34,503 nucleotides of DNA from Thiohalocapsa sp. (GCF_022340605.1 NZ_JAJDNQ010000051.1:1-34503); one strand, 5' to 3'. Shown: positions 7,990 through 17,313, counted from the first letter of the stretch. Translations and numbers: made by a program. Notes: generated by a model not told the origin, from the sequence alone.

Positions 7990-8364
7990 GACGGACCTCG
8001 GCGGCGTTGCGGAAGGGCAAGACGATAAAACGGCGGCAGGGAGTATGTGCGCCGGCCGACAGCACCCGCAAGTTGCACCCGGCGCCTTCACCTGCGCCGG
8101 CACGTTACCAACAACGCGAGCATCAAACGGGACGTCACCGTCAGATGGGAAAGCCAAGGGATTGTTTGCGGTGCACAAGCGTTTCCGGTCGAGGCGCGGC
8201 GGCACCGGCGCTAAGGTTCTCGCCGTTGCCCGCCGCTCCCAGCGACCGGGTCGTGACCGCACGCATCCGGCCGCCGCCCGCCGGGCCGCTGTTCCCGCAC
8301 GACGTCGAGGCGCTGCCCGACGGCGGTCAAGGCTTCGCCCCTGCAACGAGACACGCGCACACCG
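7990..8364. other. divergent intergenic region upstream of the sugar operon
   Basis: 375 bases between the Ntn-hydrolase-like gene (minus) and glf (plus). The promoter of the long plus-strand operon should lie here or inside glf's leader, as should the minus-strand promoter. The part around 8005-8180 is less GC-rich than the flanks (for example GACGATAAAA at 8021), but I cannot place convincing -35/-10 pairs. No small ORF with a good ribosome site was seen. GAGG at 7996-7999 (minus strand) is the likely ribosome site for the TTG start at 7989. Confidence 0.4.
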
Positions 8365-9477
8365 ATGCTGAGCCAGCCAGAGTATCTCGTCGTCGGGGCC
8401 GGACTGACCGGGGCGACCATCGCCCGCCTGCTGCACGATGCCGGCCGCAACGTGCTGGTCCTGGAGCGCCGCGCCCGGATCGCGGGCAATGTCCACGACA
8501 GCGTGCACGCGTGCGGCATCCGCGTGCACGAGCATGGGCCGCACTACTTCCGCACCTCATCGCCGCGTATCTGGTCCTTCGTCAACCGCTTCGCGGAGTT
8601 TCATCCGTTCGAGGCGCGGATCAAGAGCGATGTGGACGGCGAGTACGTGAGCTGGCCCCTCGGCCGCAGCTATATCGAGCGGCACATCGGCCCCTATGCG
8701 CCGCCGCCGCGCGGGCACACGCCGGCCAATTTCGAGGAGGCCGCGCTGGCGCTGATGCCGGCGCCGGTCTACGACAAGTTCGTCAAGCCCTACAACGAGA
8801 AGCAGTGGGGCGTGCCGGCAAAGACGCTGAGCGCGGACCTGTGCCGGCGCTTCGACGTGCGCGAGGACGACGACGACCGCCTGACCCCGAAGGCCTTGCA
8901 CCAGGGCGTGCCAAGGCAGGGCTACACGGCAATGGTGCAGGCGATGCTGGAAGGCATCCCGGTGCTGCTGAACACCCACTTCACCGCCGCCTCCAGCTGG
9001 CCGCGGCCGCGCCGGCTGACCTTCTTCACCGGCCCCATCGATGAATACTTCGGCTACTGCGATGGCCGCCTCGCCTACCGCGCCCAGCGGCGCGTGCACG
9101 ACTACCTGCCGGACGTGCGGCTGCAACAGCCCTGCGTCCAGGTCAACAACCCGCTGCACGAGCAGGGCGCGCACATCCGCACCATCGAGTGGAAGCACCT
9201 GATGCCGGCCGACTTGGCCGCGCGCCTGACCGGCACGGTGTTGACCATGGAGACCCCTTTCACGCCGGACGACCCGCGCGAGTACGAATACCCGTTCCCG
9301 AACGCCGCGAATCAGGCCCTGTACCGCCGCTATCGCGAGCGCGCCGCCGCCGTCACCGGCGTGCTCTTCTGCGGCCGGCTCGGTGAGTACCGCTACTACG
9401 ACATGGACCAGGCCATCGGCCGCGCCCAGAGCATCGCCACGCGCGTCCTCGCGGGCGACGAGGACCCGGCCCGATGA
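8365..9477 (+). CDS. glf: UDP-galactopyranose mutase
   Basis: 370 residues, the usual length of bacterial UGM. It interconverts UDP-galactopyranose and UDP-galactofuranose with reduced FAD in the cytoplasm, supplying Galf for surface glycans. The Rossmann FAD site is GAGLTG at 11-16, ending in the acidic-basic LVLERR. Other family marks are GPHYFRTS, the WPLGRSYIERHIG segment, KPYNEKQWG and the C-terminal LGEYRYYDMDQAIGRA, which lines the active site. It is the first gene of the plus-strand run; its last four bases (ATGA) overlap the start of the TK-GT61 fusion gene. Upstream of the ATG there is only a weak ribosome site. A relaxed relative acting on another UDP-sugar is possible given the neighbours. 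Confidence 0.93.
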   Translation: MLSQPEYLVVGAGLTGATIARLLHDAGRNVLVLERRARIAGNVHDSVHACGIRVHEHGPHYFRTSSPRIWSFVNRFAEFHPFEARIKSDVDGEYVSWPLGRSYIERHIGPYAPPPRGHTPANFEEAALALMPAPVYDKFVKPYNEKQWGVPAKTLSADLCRRFDVREDDDDRLTPKALHQGVPRQGYTAMVQAMLEGIPVLLNTHFTAASSWPRPRRLTFFTGPIDEYFGYCDGRLAYRAQRRVHDYLPDVRLQQPCVQVNNPLHEQGAHIRTIEWKHLMPADLAARLTGTVLTMETPFTPDDPREYEYPFPNAANQALYRRYRERAAAVTGVLFCGRLGEYRYYDMDQAIGRAQSIATRVLAGDEDPAR

Positions 9478-11285
9478 GCGCCGCCGAGCACAGGAGCGGG
9501 GCGGCGCCGGCGCCTTACGAGTCACCGAGCCCGTTGCGCAGCACCGCCGTCCTGCGCGATACGGTGTCTGTCTTCCGCGAGACGCTGGCGGCGGTCGATC
9601 ATGACAGCGCCGCGGCACTGCGGCTGCGGACCCTGGACGGCGGCGGCGGGCGGGGAGCCGCTGCATTCGCCGGCGAGGTCCGGCTGTTCCCGGCGGATGG
9701 CTGGCAGATGCGCGCCTGTGTCGACGCCGCCCACGCGCGTTGCGGCGTCGTCTACGGCTGCCGCGCGCCGGTGCCGGACCTCACCGACGTCAACGACGAG
9801 CTGATGTTCGCCACCGGCTACCGCTTTCGGATCGGCGTCGACGATCTCGTGCGCGAAGGCTGCGACGGCTATTTGATCAGCTACGGCGATGCGGTCCATG
9901 CGTGTCTCGATGTCGTCGACGCGCTGCTCGCGGCCGGCACCAGCATCGGACTCATCGCCAAGCCGACCCTCGACGTGCCGGACGAAGACACGTTGAAGCG
10001 GCTCGGCAGCGCCCCGGTCGTGCTGCTGGTGGAGGCCTTGGAAGGCCAGCTCGGCCTGGATGATCGGCTGCGCGCATGGCTCGACGAGCACGGGTTCCGC
10101 GGCAGCTACGACTGCATCGGACCCGGCATGGCCGGGCAGGGCGTCGGCGAGACGCCGGACCCGGCACGCATCCATGCCGCACTCGCGCGTCTGCTCGATG
10201 CACGGCGCAAACCCGGCTCCGGACCTGCACCCGGCCCCGAGCCCCGGCTGGCCCGGCGCGCTTTGTCTCGCGAGGGACTGCTCGCGGAGGCCGCACGCTG
10301 CGTCCGGCTGGCCGGCCCGGAGCACGCGGACCTGCCGGCGCCGAAGACGCTCGGCCCGCTGGACCGGCGCCTCGCCGCCAAGCTCGGCCCGTTCCGGTTC
10401 GAAACGCCGTTCGCGGCGGAGGTCCGCGACGCGCGGCTCGCCGGCCCGCAGGCGGTCGGCTTCACCGCGGCCGGTCAGCCGATCTTGGAGACGGCCGCCA
10501 ACCGCATCGACGTGCTCGGCCGCAGCCTCTCGCGCATGCCGGCGGGGCTCGAGCAGGCGCCCGCCACCGCACGGCTTCCGCTCGCCTGCTCGCTGGTGGA
10601 CCTGTGGAGCCCACTCTACGCCCACTGGCTGCTGGAGGGGCTGACCCGACTGGAGGCCTGGGACGCCTTCACCGAGGCCGCCGGCGAGCGGCCGGCGCTG
10701 ATCATCGACCGCGACCCGCCGCGCTGGATGCGCGACTCGCTGCGGCTCATGGGCGTGGACCCGGACGCCTGCATCCAATGGCAGGGCGGGCCGGTGGAGG
10801 TGGAGCGGCTGGTGATTTGCTCCCGCCGGCGCGAGCGCGGGCGCGTCTCGGCCTGGGCGCTGGAGCGCGTGCGCGAGCGGGTGCTGGCGGGCCTGCCGGC
10901 GGCGCCGTCCCCCGGTCCGCGGCGGATCTTTATCACCCGCGCCGACTCGCGCTTCCGGCAGGTGCAAAACGAGCATGAGCTGCTCGCCGGCCTCGCCCCG
11001 CTCGGCTTCGAGCGGGTGCGGCTCTCCGACATGCCCTGGCCCGAGCAGATCCGCCTGTTCAGAGACGTGGAGGCCGTGGTGGCCGCGCATGGCGCCGGCA
11101 TGACCAACATCCTGTTCTCGACCCGGCGGCCGATGGTCGTCGAGCTGTTCGGCCAGAAGGTCAGCCACATGAACTACACGGTGGGTCTCGGCACGGGCTG
11201 CGACCACCGCGTGCTCTGCTGCGCGCCCGACGGCGACGACCTGCGCGTGGACGTGGCCGCGCTCCGCCGGCTGATCGAGGCCTGA
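9474..11285 (+). CDS. fusion: transketolase C-terminal domain plus GT61 glycosyltransferase
   Basis: 603 residues, overlapping glf by ATGA. Residues about 68-242 match the C-terminal domain of the transketolase encoded at 24892-26799: both have PAD-x-x-QMRACV, R-x-PVP, GYRF, DDL, GYL, KPTL-VPDE and EAL in the same order and spacing. No TPP-binding or pyrimidine domain is present, so this part alone cannot be a transketolase. Residues about 330-600 are a GT61 (DUF563) glycosyltransferase, with the typical ending ERVRLSDMPWPEQIRLF, VVAAHGAGMTN (HGAGMTN at 539-545) and a Val-Val-Glu-Leu strand. There is no signal peptide or transmembrane helix, so it should be cytosolic or peripheral. I infer that the N-terminal module docks the transferase to the transketolase or senses its ligand; neither role is established. 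Confidence 0.85.
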   Translation: MSAAEHRSGAAPAPYESPSPLRSTAVLRDTVSVFRETLAAVDHDSAAALRLRTLDGGGGRGAAAFAGEVRLFPADGWQMRACVDAAHARCGVVYGCRAPVPDLTDVNDELMFATGYRFRIGVDDLVREGCDGYLISYGDAVHACLDVVDALLAAGTSIGLIAKPTLDVPDEDTLKRLGSAPVVLLVEALEGQLGLDDRLRAWLDEHGFRGSYDCIGPGMAGQGVGETPDPARIHAALARLLDARRKPGSGPAPGPEPRLARRALSREGLLAEAARCVRLAGPEHADLPAPKTLGPLDRRLAAKLGPFRFETPFAAEVRDARLAGPQAVGFTAAGQPILETAANRIDVLGRSLSRMPAGLEQAPATARLPLACSLVDLWSPLYAHWLLEGLTRLEAWDAFTEAAGERPALIIDRDPPRWMRDSLRLMGVDPDACIQWQGGPVEVERLVICSRRRERGRVSAWALERVRERVLAGLPAAPSPGPRRIFITRADSRFRQVQNEHELLAGLAPLGFERVRLSDMPWPEQIRLFRDVEAVVAAHGAGMTNILFSTRRPMVVELFGQKVSHMNYTVGLGTGCDHRVLCCAPDGDDLRVDVAALRRLIEA

Positions 11286-11288
11286 GCC

Positions 11289-14252
11289 ATGCGCAGCACC
11301 CCCTTTGCGACCGCCACCGCCGTTCGGCCGGACCAGCCAGCGCTGTCCGCGATGAACGCCGCCGACACCGTGACGCGCGGGCGGCGCCTGTTCCCGGACA
11401 AGGCCGCGCTCGTCTTCGAGGACACCGCCTACAGCTACCGGGCACTGGATGAGGCCATCGACGCCTTCGCGGCGCGGCTCGTCGGGCTCGGCATCGGCCA
11501 CGGCGAGCGCGTCGGCGTGCTGTTCCCGAATCATCCGCAGCTGATCCTGGCCTGGTACGCGGCACAGCGGCTAGGCGCCGTGGCCGTGTTGCTCGCGCCG
11601 TCGTTGCCGCCGGCGCTGCTCGCCGCCCAGCTCGCCGACTGTGGTGCGCGTGCCGTGCTGACCACCGAGGCGCTCGCCGCGACCCTCGACCGCGGCGCGC
11701 TGCCCCAGGTGGAGCATGTCTGCGCGGTCACGGCCGACTGGGAGCGGCCCGCGCCCGCTGAGACGACACCCGTCGAGACGGTCCCCTGCGCGGTGACCGG
11801 CCTGGCACCGGAAACCCCCGCCGCGATCCTCTACACCTCCGGCACCACCGGCGCGCAAAAGGGCGTCACCCTGTCCCACGCCGCGCTGCGCTTCAACAGC
11901 GCCGCCACCGTCAATGCGCTGCGGCTGGTGCCGGACGACCGCGTCCTCGCCTGCCTGCCGCTGGCGCATTCCTTTTCCATCACCGCGGCCGTCAACACCG
12001 CCTTCGCGGCCTGTGCGACGCTGGTGGTGCAGCGGACCTTCGACCCCGCCGATGCAGTGGCGGCCATCGCGGCCCACCGCATCACGGTGCTCCCGGCCGT
12101 GCCGCCGGTGTTCCGCATGCTGCTCGACATCGCCACGCCCGCGCAGATGGCCTCGCTGCGGCTGTGCCTGTCCGCCGCCATCGGCCTGCCGGCGGCGACG
12201 GCCACGGCCTGGGCGAAGCGCTTCGGCCTCGTCATCAACGAGGGCTACGGCACCACCGAGACCTCCCTGATCTGCTTCAACCACGCGCTAAAGTACCGGC
12301 CGGGCTCGGTGGGCACGCCGCTCACCGGCATCGAGCTGAGCATCCGTGCCGAGGACGGCACCCGCCTGCCCCCGCTAGAGACCGGAGAGGTCTGGGTTCG
12401 CGCCGGCAGCCGCATGCTGGGCTACTGGGGCCGGGACGAGGCCACCGCCGAGGTGCTGTGCGACGGCTGGTACCGCAGCGGCGATCTCGGCTATGTGGAC
12501 GAGGACGGCTACCTGTTCCTCACCGACCGCAAGCGCGACGTCATCAACACCGGCGGCCGCAAGGTGCTGCCGTCGGACGTGGAGCAGGTGCTGCTGGCGC
12601 ACGCGGACGTGGCCGAGGCGGCGGTGTTCGGCACCGCCCATGCGCTGCTCGGCGAGGACGTGCGCGCCGCCATCGTGCTCAAGCCCGAGCGTCCCTGGCA
12701 GCCCGAGGCCCTCACCGCACACTGCCTTGCGCACCTGCCCGAGTGGCAGACGCCGCGGCTGCTGTACCGCGTCGCCGCGCTGCCGAAGGCGCGCTCCGGC
12801 AAGATCCTCAAGCGCGAGCTGCGCCGGCGCGCGGAGGCCGGCGAGCTGGGCGCCGGCGGCGCGGTGCCGGCCGCGGCCGACCTGCCGGCACCGTTGTCGC
12901 CTGAACAGGCAGCGACCGCGCAGGCGTTGGGCGAGCCGGCCGACGGCGCGCTGACAGACCGGGCCGCGGCCATCGCCGCCGCGCTCGCGCGCGTGCTGGG
13001 CACGACCCCGGCGCCGGACACCGACTTGCGCGACCTCCACCTCACGTCGCTTAAAGCCACCGAGCTGGCCGCCGCGCTGGAGCGCGTCGTGGGCCATCCG
13101 CTGCCGGTCACCATCGCCTACCAGCATCCGACACTCGCCGCGCTGGAGCGTTACCTGCTGCCGGGGCAGGGCGGCGTCCGCGACGGGGCGTCCGAGCCGG
13201 CGTCCCTGCAGGCGCTGAGCGACGCGGCCATCGCCGCGGCGCCGCATATCGACGCCTACGCGCGGCTGACCTTCGTCCACACGCCCTACCTGAACACGTC
13301 CATGCCGCCCGGGCACCGCTCGGCACTGATCTGCACGGACCGCCACGGCTTCCGCGTCAGCCACGACGCCGCCGGCGTCATCGACAGCGACAGCTGGCCG
13401 GCGCGCCCGCGCCGCGCGCTGGCGCTCGGCAACTCGTTCATGTTCGGCTGGGGCGCCTCCAGCGATGCCGCCACCATCCCGTCGCTGCTCAGCGCGCGCA
13501 CCGAGTACGCCTACCTGAACCTCGCCACGGCCGGTGCCAACAGCTTCCAAGAGCTGGTCAGCGCGGCGCCGTTCCTGGCCGACGCCGAGCTGATCCTGAT
13601 CGGCGGCGGGCTGTCGAACCTGCTGCGCGCGCTCGAGTACGAGCCCCACAACGACCTCTACGGCGGCTTCGTCGGCCGGGAATTCTGGGCCTTCGTGCGC
13701 GAGCTGGACTTCCGCCACGTGCTGGAGCTGCTCGACCACCAAGGGTCGCATGGCGAGCGGCAGGCCGCCGCCGCGCTGCGGCAGGCGATGGCCAAGCACG
13801 CCGAGGGCTTCGCACGCTGGCGCCGGGAGGGCTGGAGCCAGGCCGAGGTAAGCCGGCGCTTCGAGCAGGCCGTCGCCCAGCACCGTCGCGATCTGGCGCT
13901 CTTGGTCCGCGCCAAGCCGCCGGCGGCCCGCATCCTGTACGCGATGCAGCCGATGGCGACGCTGGCGAAGCCGGACCCGACCCCCGAGGAGCGCGGCCTG
14001 CTGGCCGTGCACCAGCACTACAACACCATGTGGCGGCACGTCTTCGAGCCCTACGCGGAGCACCTGCTGCCCGACTTCATGGCCGCCGTGGCCGCCAACT
14101 GCGCGGAGCTCGGCGTGCCCTACACCGATCTGAACCAGCTCGACTACGAGGGCTGGTGCTTCTGCGACCAGGGCCACGTCAACGACCGCGGCAACCGCGT
14201 TGCGGCCGACTTCCTGGCCGGCTGGATCGGCGCGCAGGCGGCGCGAGGCTGA
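11289..14252 (+). CDS. fusion: acyl/aminoacyl adenylation enzyme, carrier protein and SGNH hydrolase-like domain
   Basis: 987 residues. Residues about 20-515 are an ANL (AMP-forming ligase) enzyme: the P-loop-like YTSGTTGAQKG (182-192), YGTTE (320-324), YRSGDLG (395-401), DRKRDVINTGGRK (413-425) and the C-terminal catalytic lysine in SGKILK. Residues about 555-625 are an acyl-carrier-type four-helix domain, with the phosphopantetheine Ser587 in HLTSLKATEL. Residues about 650-987 look like an SGNH hydrolase: block I GNS at 714-716 (in LALGNSFMFGWG), IGGGLSN as block III, and DQGH (960-963) as block V. The likely scheme is activation of an acid, loading on its own carrier, and acyl transfer to, or removal from, a sugar by the SGNH domain. 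The substrate is unknown. It starts three bases after the upstream stop. Confidence 0.85.
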   Translation: MRSTPFATATAVRPDQPALSAMNAADTVTRGRRLFPDKAALVFEDTAYSYRALDEAIDAFAARLVGLGIGHGERVGVLFPNHPQLILAWYAAQRLGAVAVLLAPSLPPALLAAQLADCGARAVLTTEALAATLDRGALPQVEHVCAVTADWERPAPAETTPVETVPCAVTGLAPETPAAILYTSGTTGAQKGVTLSHAALRFNSAATVNALRLVPDDRVLACLPLAHSFSITAAVNTAFAACATLVVQRTFDPADAVAAIAAHRITVLPAVPPVFRMLLDIATPAQMASLRLCLSAAIGLPAATATAWAKRFGLVINEGYGTTETSLICFNHALKYRPGSVGTPLTGIELSIRAEDGTRLPPLETGEVWVRAGSRMLGYWGRDEATAEVLCDGWYRSGDLGYVDEDGYLFLTDRKRDVINTGGRKVLPSDVEQVLLAHADVAEAAVFGTAHALLGEDVRAAIVLKPERPWQPEALTAHCLAHLPEWQTPRLLYRVAALPKARSGKILKRELRRRAEAGELGAGGAVPAAADLPAPLSPEQAATAQALGEPADGALTDRAAAIAAALARVLGTTPAPDTDLRDLHLTSLKATELAAALERVVGHPLPVTIAYQHPTLAALERYLLPGQGGVRDGASEPASLQALSDAAIAAAPHIDAYARLTFVHTPYLNTSMPPGHRSALICTDRHGFRVSHDAAGVIDSDSWPARPRRALALGNSFMFGWGASSDAATIPSLLSARTEYAYLNLATAGANSFQELVSAAPFLADAELILIGGGLSNLLRALEYEPHNDLYGGFVGREFWAFVRELDFRHVLELLDHQGSHGERQAAAALRQAMAKHAEGFARWRREGWSQAEVSRRFEQAVAQHRRDLALLVRAKPPAARILYAMQPMATLAKPDPTPEERGLLAVHQHYNTMWRHVFEPYAEHLLPDFMAAVAANCAELGVPYTDLNQLDYEGWCFCDQGHVNDRGNRVAADFLAGWIGAQAARG

Positions 14253-14259
14253 GCCGGGC

Positions 14260-15231
14260 ATGCAGATCCTCGTCACCGGCGGCGCCGGCTACATCGGCAG
14301 CGTGACCAGCGAGCTGCTGCTCGATGAGGGCCACGCCGTCACGGTCTTCGACAACCTGGAGCTCGGACACCGCCGGGCCGTCGATCCGCGCGCCGAGCTG
14401 ATCGAGGGCGACCTGCGCGATGCCGCGGCCATCGATGCGGCCATCGCCCGCACCCGGCCCGATGCCGTCATGCACTTCGCCGCCTACGCGCTGGTGGGCG
14501 AGTCCATGGCACAGCCGGAGCGCTACTTCGGCAACAACCTGCAAGGCGGTCTGAACCTCGCCGCCGCCATGCTGAAGCACGGCGTCAAGCGCATCGTCTT
14601 CTCCTCCACCTGCGCCACCTACGGCGAGCCGGCCCGGGTGCCGATCACGGAAGCGGAGCCGCAGCGGCCGACCAACCCCTACGGCGAGTCCAAGCTGATG
14701 TTCGAGCGGGTACTGGACTGGTACCGCGCGGTCCATGGCCTGTACCCGGTGTACCTGCGCTACTTCAACGCCTGCGGCGCCACGCCCCCGCTCGGCGAGG
14801 ACCACGACCCCGAGACGCACCTGATCCCCATCGTGCTCCAGGTGGCGCTCGGCCGGCGCGAGTCGGTGCAAATCCACGGCGACGACTATCCGACGGCGGA
14901 CGGCACCTGCGTGCGCGACTACATCCACGTACTCGACCTCGCCCGCGCGCACCTGCTGGCCCTCGATGCCCCCGAGCCCGGCGCCTACAACCTCGGCAAC
15001 GGCGACGGCTACTCGGTCAGGGAGGTCATCGCGGCCGCGCGCGACGTCACCGGGCACTCGATCCCGGCCCGCATCGGCCCGCGCCGCCCCGGTGATCCAC
15101 CCTGCCTGATCGCCGCCGCGGACAAGGCCCGCGACCTGCTCGGCTGGACGCCACGCATCCCCGGCCTGCACGACATCATCCAAAGCGCCTGGGACTGGCA
15201 CCGGACGCATGCCGATGGCTACGGGGCCTGA
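14260..15231 (+). CDS. galE: UDP-glucose 4-epimerase
   Basis: 323 residues from the ATG at 14260; the open frame extends upstream into the previous gene, but the Rossmann start MQILVTGGAGYIG fixes this start. It is an extended SDR with the NAD site GGAGYIG at 7-13, FDNLELGHRRA, SSTCATYG (115-122) and catalytic Tyr141-x-x-x-Lys145 in NPYGESK. The LRYFNACGA and CVRDYIHVLDLA segments are typical of GalE. It would interconvert UDP-glucose and UDP-galactose, feeding the mutase encoded at the start of the run. The stop is overlapped by the next gene's proposed start by about 23 bases. Confidence 0.92.
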   Translation: MQILVTGGAGYIGSVTSELLLDEGHAVTVFDNLELGHRRAVDPRAELIEGDLRDAAAIDAAIARTRPDAVMHFAAYALVGESMAQPERYFGNNLQGGLNLAAAMLKHGVKRIVFSSTCATYGEPARVPITEAEPQRPTNPYGESKLMFERVLDWYRAVHGLYPVYLRYFNACGATPPLGEDHDPETHLIPIVLQVALGRRESVQIHGDDYPTADGTCVRDYIHVLDLARAHLLALDAPEPGAYNLGNGDGYSVREVIAAARDVTGHSIPARIGPRRPGDPPCLIAAADKARDLLGWTPRIPGLHDIIQSAWDWHRTHADGYGA

Positions 15232-16522
15232 CTTGCACGACACGCGTCCAGCCGCCGCCGGCACCCCCGCCGACCGGGCCGGGTCCGAGGCCGGGTCCGT
15301 CGCCTTGGGCGCCGTCATCTTCGGCGGCTCGGCCTCGGGCCTGTGGATTCTGAACCGGCTGGTACGCGCGGGGCACTCGGCGCTGCTGATCGAGGCGGAC
15401 CGTCTCGGCCAGGGGCAGACGGCGGCCTGCCAGGGGATCATCCACGGCGGGCTCAAGTACACGCTGGACGGCAGGCTGAGCGCATCGGCGAAGGCCATCC
15501 GCTCGATGCCGTCGGTGTGGCGGCAGTGTCTCGCGGGCGAGCGCGCGCCGGCGCTCACCGACGGCGTGCTGCGCGCGCCGTACTGCCATCTCTGGCACAG
15601 CGGCCGGGTGCTCGGGCGCCTGGGCCTGGTGGGCGCACGGCGCGGGCTCCGCGTCACGCCGGTGCCGCTGCGGCACGAGGACCGCCCACCGGCCCTCGCC
15701 GACGTACGCGGCGAGGTCTGCCGCCTGGACGAGCAGGTCGTGAGCCCGCGGCGGCTCATCGCCAACCTGGCCCGGCCCCTCGCGAACCGGTTGCTGCGCG
15801 TGGAGCCGGACGCGGTCGGCATCGAGCGGCGCGCCGACGGGGATGTCGAAATCGTTCTCGACCCGGACCGCTCGGCGGCGGCCGGGGCCCTGCCGCTCGT
15901 GATCGAGGCGCGCGTCGTCGTGCTCGCGGCCGGCACCGGCAATGCCGCGCTGCGGGCGCGGTTCGGCTTGAGCACGGACCTGATGCAAGTGCGCTCGGTG
16001 CAGATGCTGCTGGCCCGCGGCGATCTGCCGGTGCTGAACGGGCATTGCATCGAAGGCGCCGCGGCCCTGGTCACCATCACCAGCGACCGGGACGCGGCGG
16101 GCCGAACCGTCTGGCAGATCGGCGGCGGCGTCTCCGAGGACCACATCGACCTGGACAGCGGCGCCTTCATCCGCCGCGGCCGGCGCATCGTCGAGGCGGC
16201 CCTCGGCGGTCGCTCGCTCGCGGGCACCGAGTGGGCCGCCTACCGCGCCGACAAGGCCGAGGTCACCACCGCCGGTGGTCATCGGCCCGCGGATGCCTTC
16301 GCGCGCATCGACGGGCGCGTCATCACCGCCTGGCCCACCAAGCTGGCGCTGGTGCCGCGCCTGGCCGAGCGGGTGCTGGCACTGGCCGCGCCGCTGCTCC
16401 CGGAACCGCGCGGGGAGCGGCCGCGGGCATCCCTGCTCGAGCGCCAACGCCGCGGCTGGCCGGCTCCGGCGCTGGCGCCACCACCGTGGGAGAGAGAGGT
16501 GCCATGGACCGCCGCAGCCTAG
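15209..16522 (+). CDS. FAD-dependent oxidoreductase, DAO/glycerol-3-phosphate dehydrogenase-like
   Basis: 437 residues. After about 30 unstructured residues comes a dinucleotide fold with a modified glycine motif (FGGSASG, about 38-44) ending in LLIEAD, then QGQTAACQGIIHGGLKY, the segment by which DAO-type flavoenzymes hold FAD. A C-terminal basic stretch (PRASLLERQRRGWPAPA) closes the protein. It should oxidise an alcohol or amine on a small substrate, perhaps a polyol or sugar; the substrate cannot be read. The two nearby ATGs (15209, 15215) both overlap galE and have weak ribosome sites, so the exact start is uncertain. The following aldo/keto reductase starts 19 bases before its stop, suggesting a coupled redox pair. 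Confidence 0.8.
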   Translation: MPMATGPDLHDTRPAAAGTPADRAGSEAGSVALGAVIFGGSASGLWILNRLVRAGHSALLIEADRLGQGQTAACQGIIHGGLKYTLDGRLSASAKAIRSMPSVWRQCLAGERAPALTDGVLRAPYCHLWHSGRVLGRLGLVGARRGLRVTPVPLRHEDRPPALADVRGEVCRLDEQVVSPRRLIANLARPLANRLLRVEPDAVGIERRADGDVEIVLDPDRSAAAGALPLVIEARVVVLAAGTGNAALRARFGLSTDLMQVRSVQMLLARGDLPVLNGHCIEGAAALVTITSDRDAAGRTVWQIGGGVSEDHIDLDSGAFIRRGRRIVEAALGGRSLAGTEWAAYRADKAEVTTAGGHRPADAFARIDGRVITAWPTKLALVPRLAERVLALAAPLLPEPRGERPRASLLERQRRGWPAPALAPPPWEREVPWTAAA

Positions 16523-17313
16523 GCCGCACGGGCCTCGAGGTGGCGCCGATCGGCTTCGGCGCCGTCAAGATCGGCCGCAACCGGGGGCTCAAATATCCCC
16601 GGGGTCATGCGCTGCCCGACGCCGCCGGCGTCGGCCGGCTGCTGCATGGCATCGTCGACCTGGGCATCAACCTGATCGACACGGCACCGGCCTATGGCAC
16701 CAGCGAGGCGCTCATCGGGCGGCACCTCGCCGCGCGCCGCGACGAGATCGTGCTGGCCACCAAGGTGGGCGAGCGCTTCGGAGACGGCCGCTCGACCTTC
16801 GACTTTTCGGCGGCCGGTCTGCGCCGGTCCATCGACGCCAGCCTGCGGGCGCTGCGCACCGACGCCGTGGACATCCTGCTGCTGCATTCCGACGGCCACG
16901 ACCTGGACATCCTCGCGCACAGCGACGCCGTGCCAGTGCTGATGGAGGCCAGGGAGCGCGGCCGCGCCCGCTGCATCGGCCTGTCCGGCAAAACCGTAGC
17001 CGGCGCCCGCGCGGCCCTGGGCTGGGCCGACGTGCTGATGCTGACCTATAACCTGGACGATGCCTCTCACGCGCCGGTGCTGGCGGAGGCCGCCGCGGCG
17101 GGGGTCGGCGTGCTGGTCAAAAAGGCCCTGGCCAGCGGCCACCTGGACGCCGCGGCGGCCATCGCCTTCGCCACCGCACCGGCCGCAGTCGGTGCCGCCG
17201 TGATCGGCTCGCTGAGCCTGGACCACATGCGGCAGAACCTGGCCGCCGCCCGCGACCCCGCTGCCGCCCACGGCACTCCCCGCGCTACCCCTGGAGACCG
17301 CCCTCATGCCTGA
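16504..17313 (+). CDS. aldo/keto reductase
   Basis: 269 residues from the ATG at 16504, which follows AGAGAGAGGTGCC; the frame is open far upstream but only as an artefact of GC-rich coding sequence in the previous gene. It is a TIM-barrel NAD(P)H oxidoreductase with the complete catalytic tetrad: Asp59 and Tyr64 (NLIDTAPAYGTSEALIG), Lys87 (VLATKVGE) and His128 (LLLHSDG). The nucleotide-binding end appears as VIGSLSLDHM. At 269 residues it is slightly shorter than many family members. It would reduce a sugar aldehyde or ketone or run in reverse. It overlaps both neighbours and is probably co-translated with the FAD enzyme and the Nudix gene. Confidence 0.9.
   Translation: MDRRSLGRTGLEVAPIGFGAVKIGRNRGLKYPRGHALPDAAGVGRLLHGIVDLGINLIDTAPAYGTSEALIGRHLAARRDEIVLATKVGERFGDGRSTFDFSAAGLRRSIDASLRALRTDAVDILLLHSDGHDLDILAHSDAVPVLMEARERGRARCIGLSGKTVAGARAALGWADVLMLTYNLDDASHAPVLAEAAAAGVGVLVKKALASGHLDAAAAIAFATAPAAVGAAVIGSLSLDHMRQNLAAARDPAAAHGTPRATPGDRPHA

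Noticed and set aside
7990..8544. N-terminal extension of the Ntn-hydrolase-like gene
   Set aside because: It reaches into the divergent glf gene, and the extra residues look like random GC-rich translation before the signal peptide.
12375..14276. 633-codon minus-strand frame opposite the adenylation-carrier-SGNH gene
   Set aside because: The plus-strand gene has strong family motifs in the same bases; the minus product is Arg/Gln/Gly-rich and matches nothing.
15343..16503. upstream in-frame extension of the aldo/keto reductase
   Set aside because: Arg/Gly/Ala-rich out-of-frame translation of the FAD oxidoreductase gene; the family start MDRRSLGRTG at 16504 has a ribosome site.
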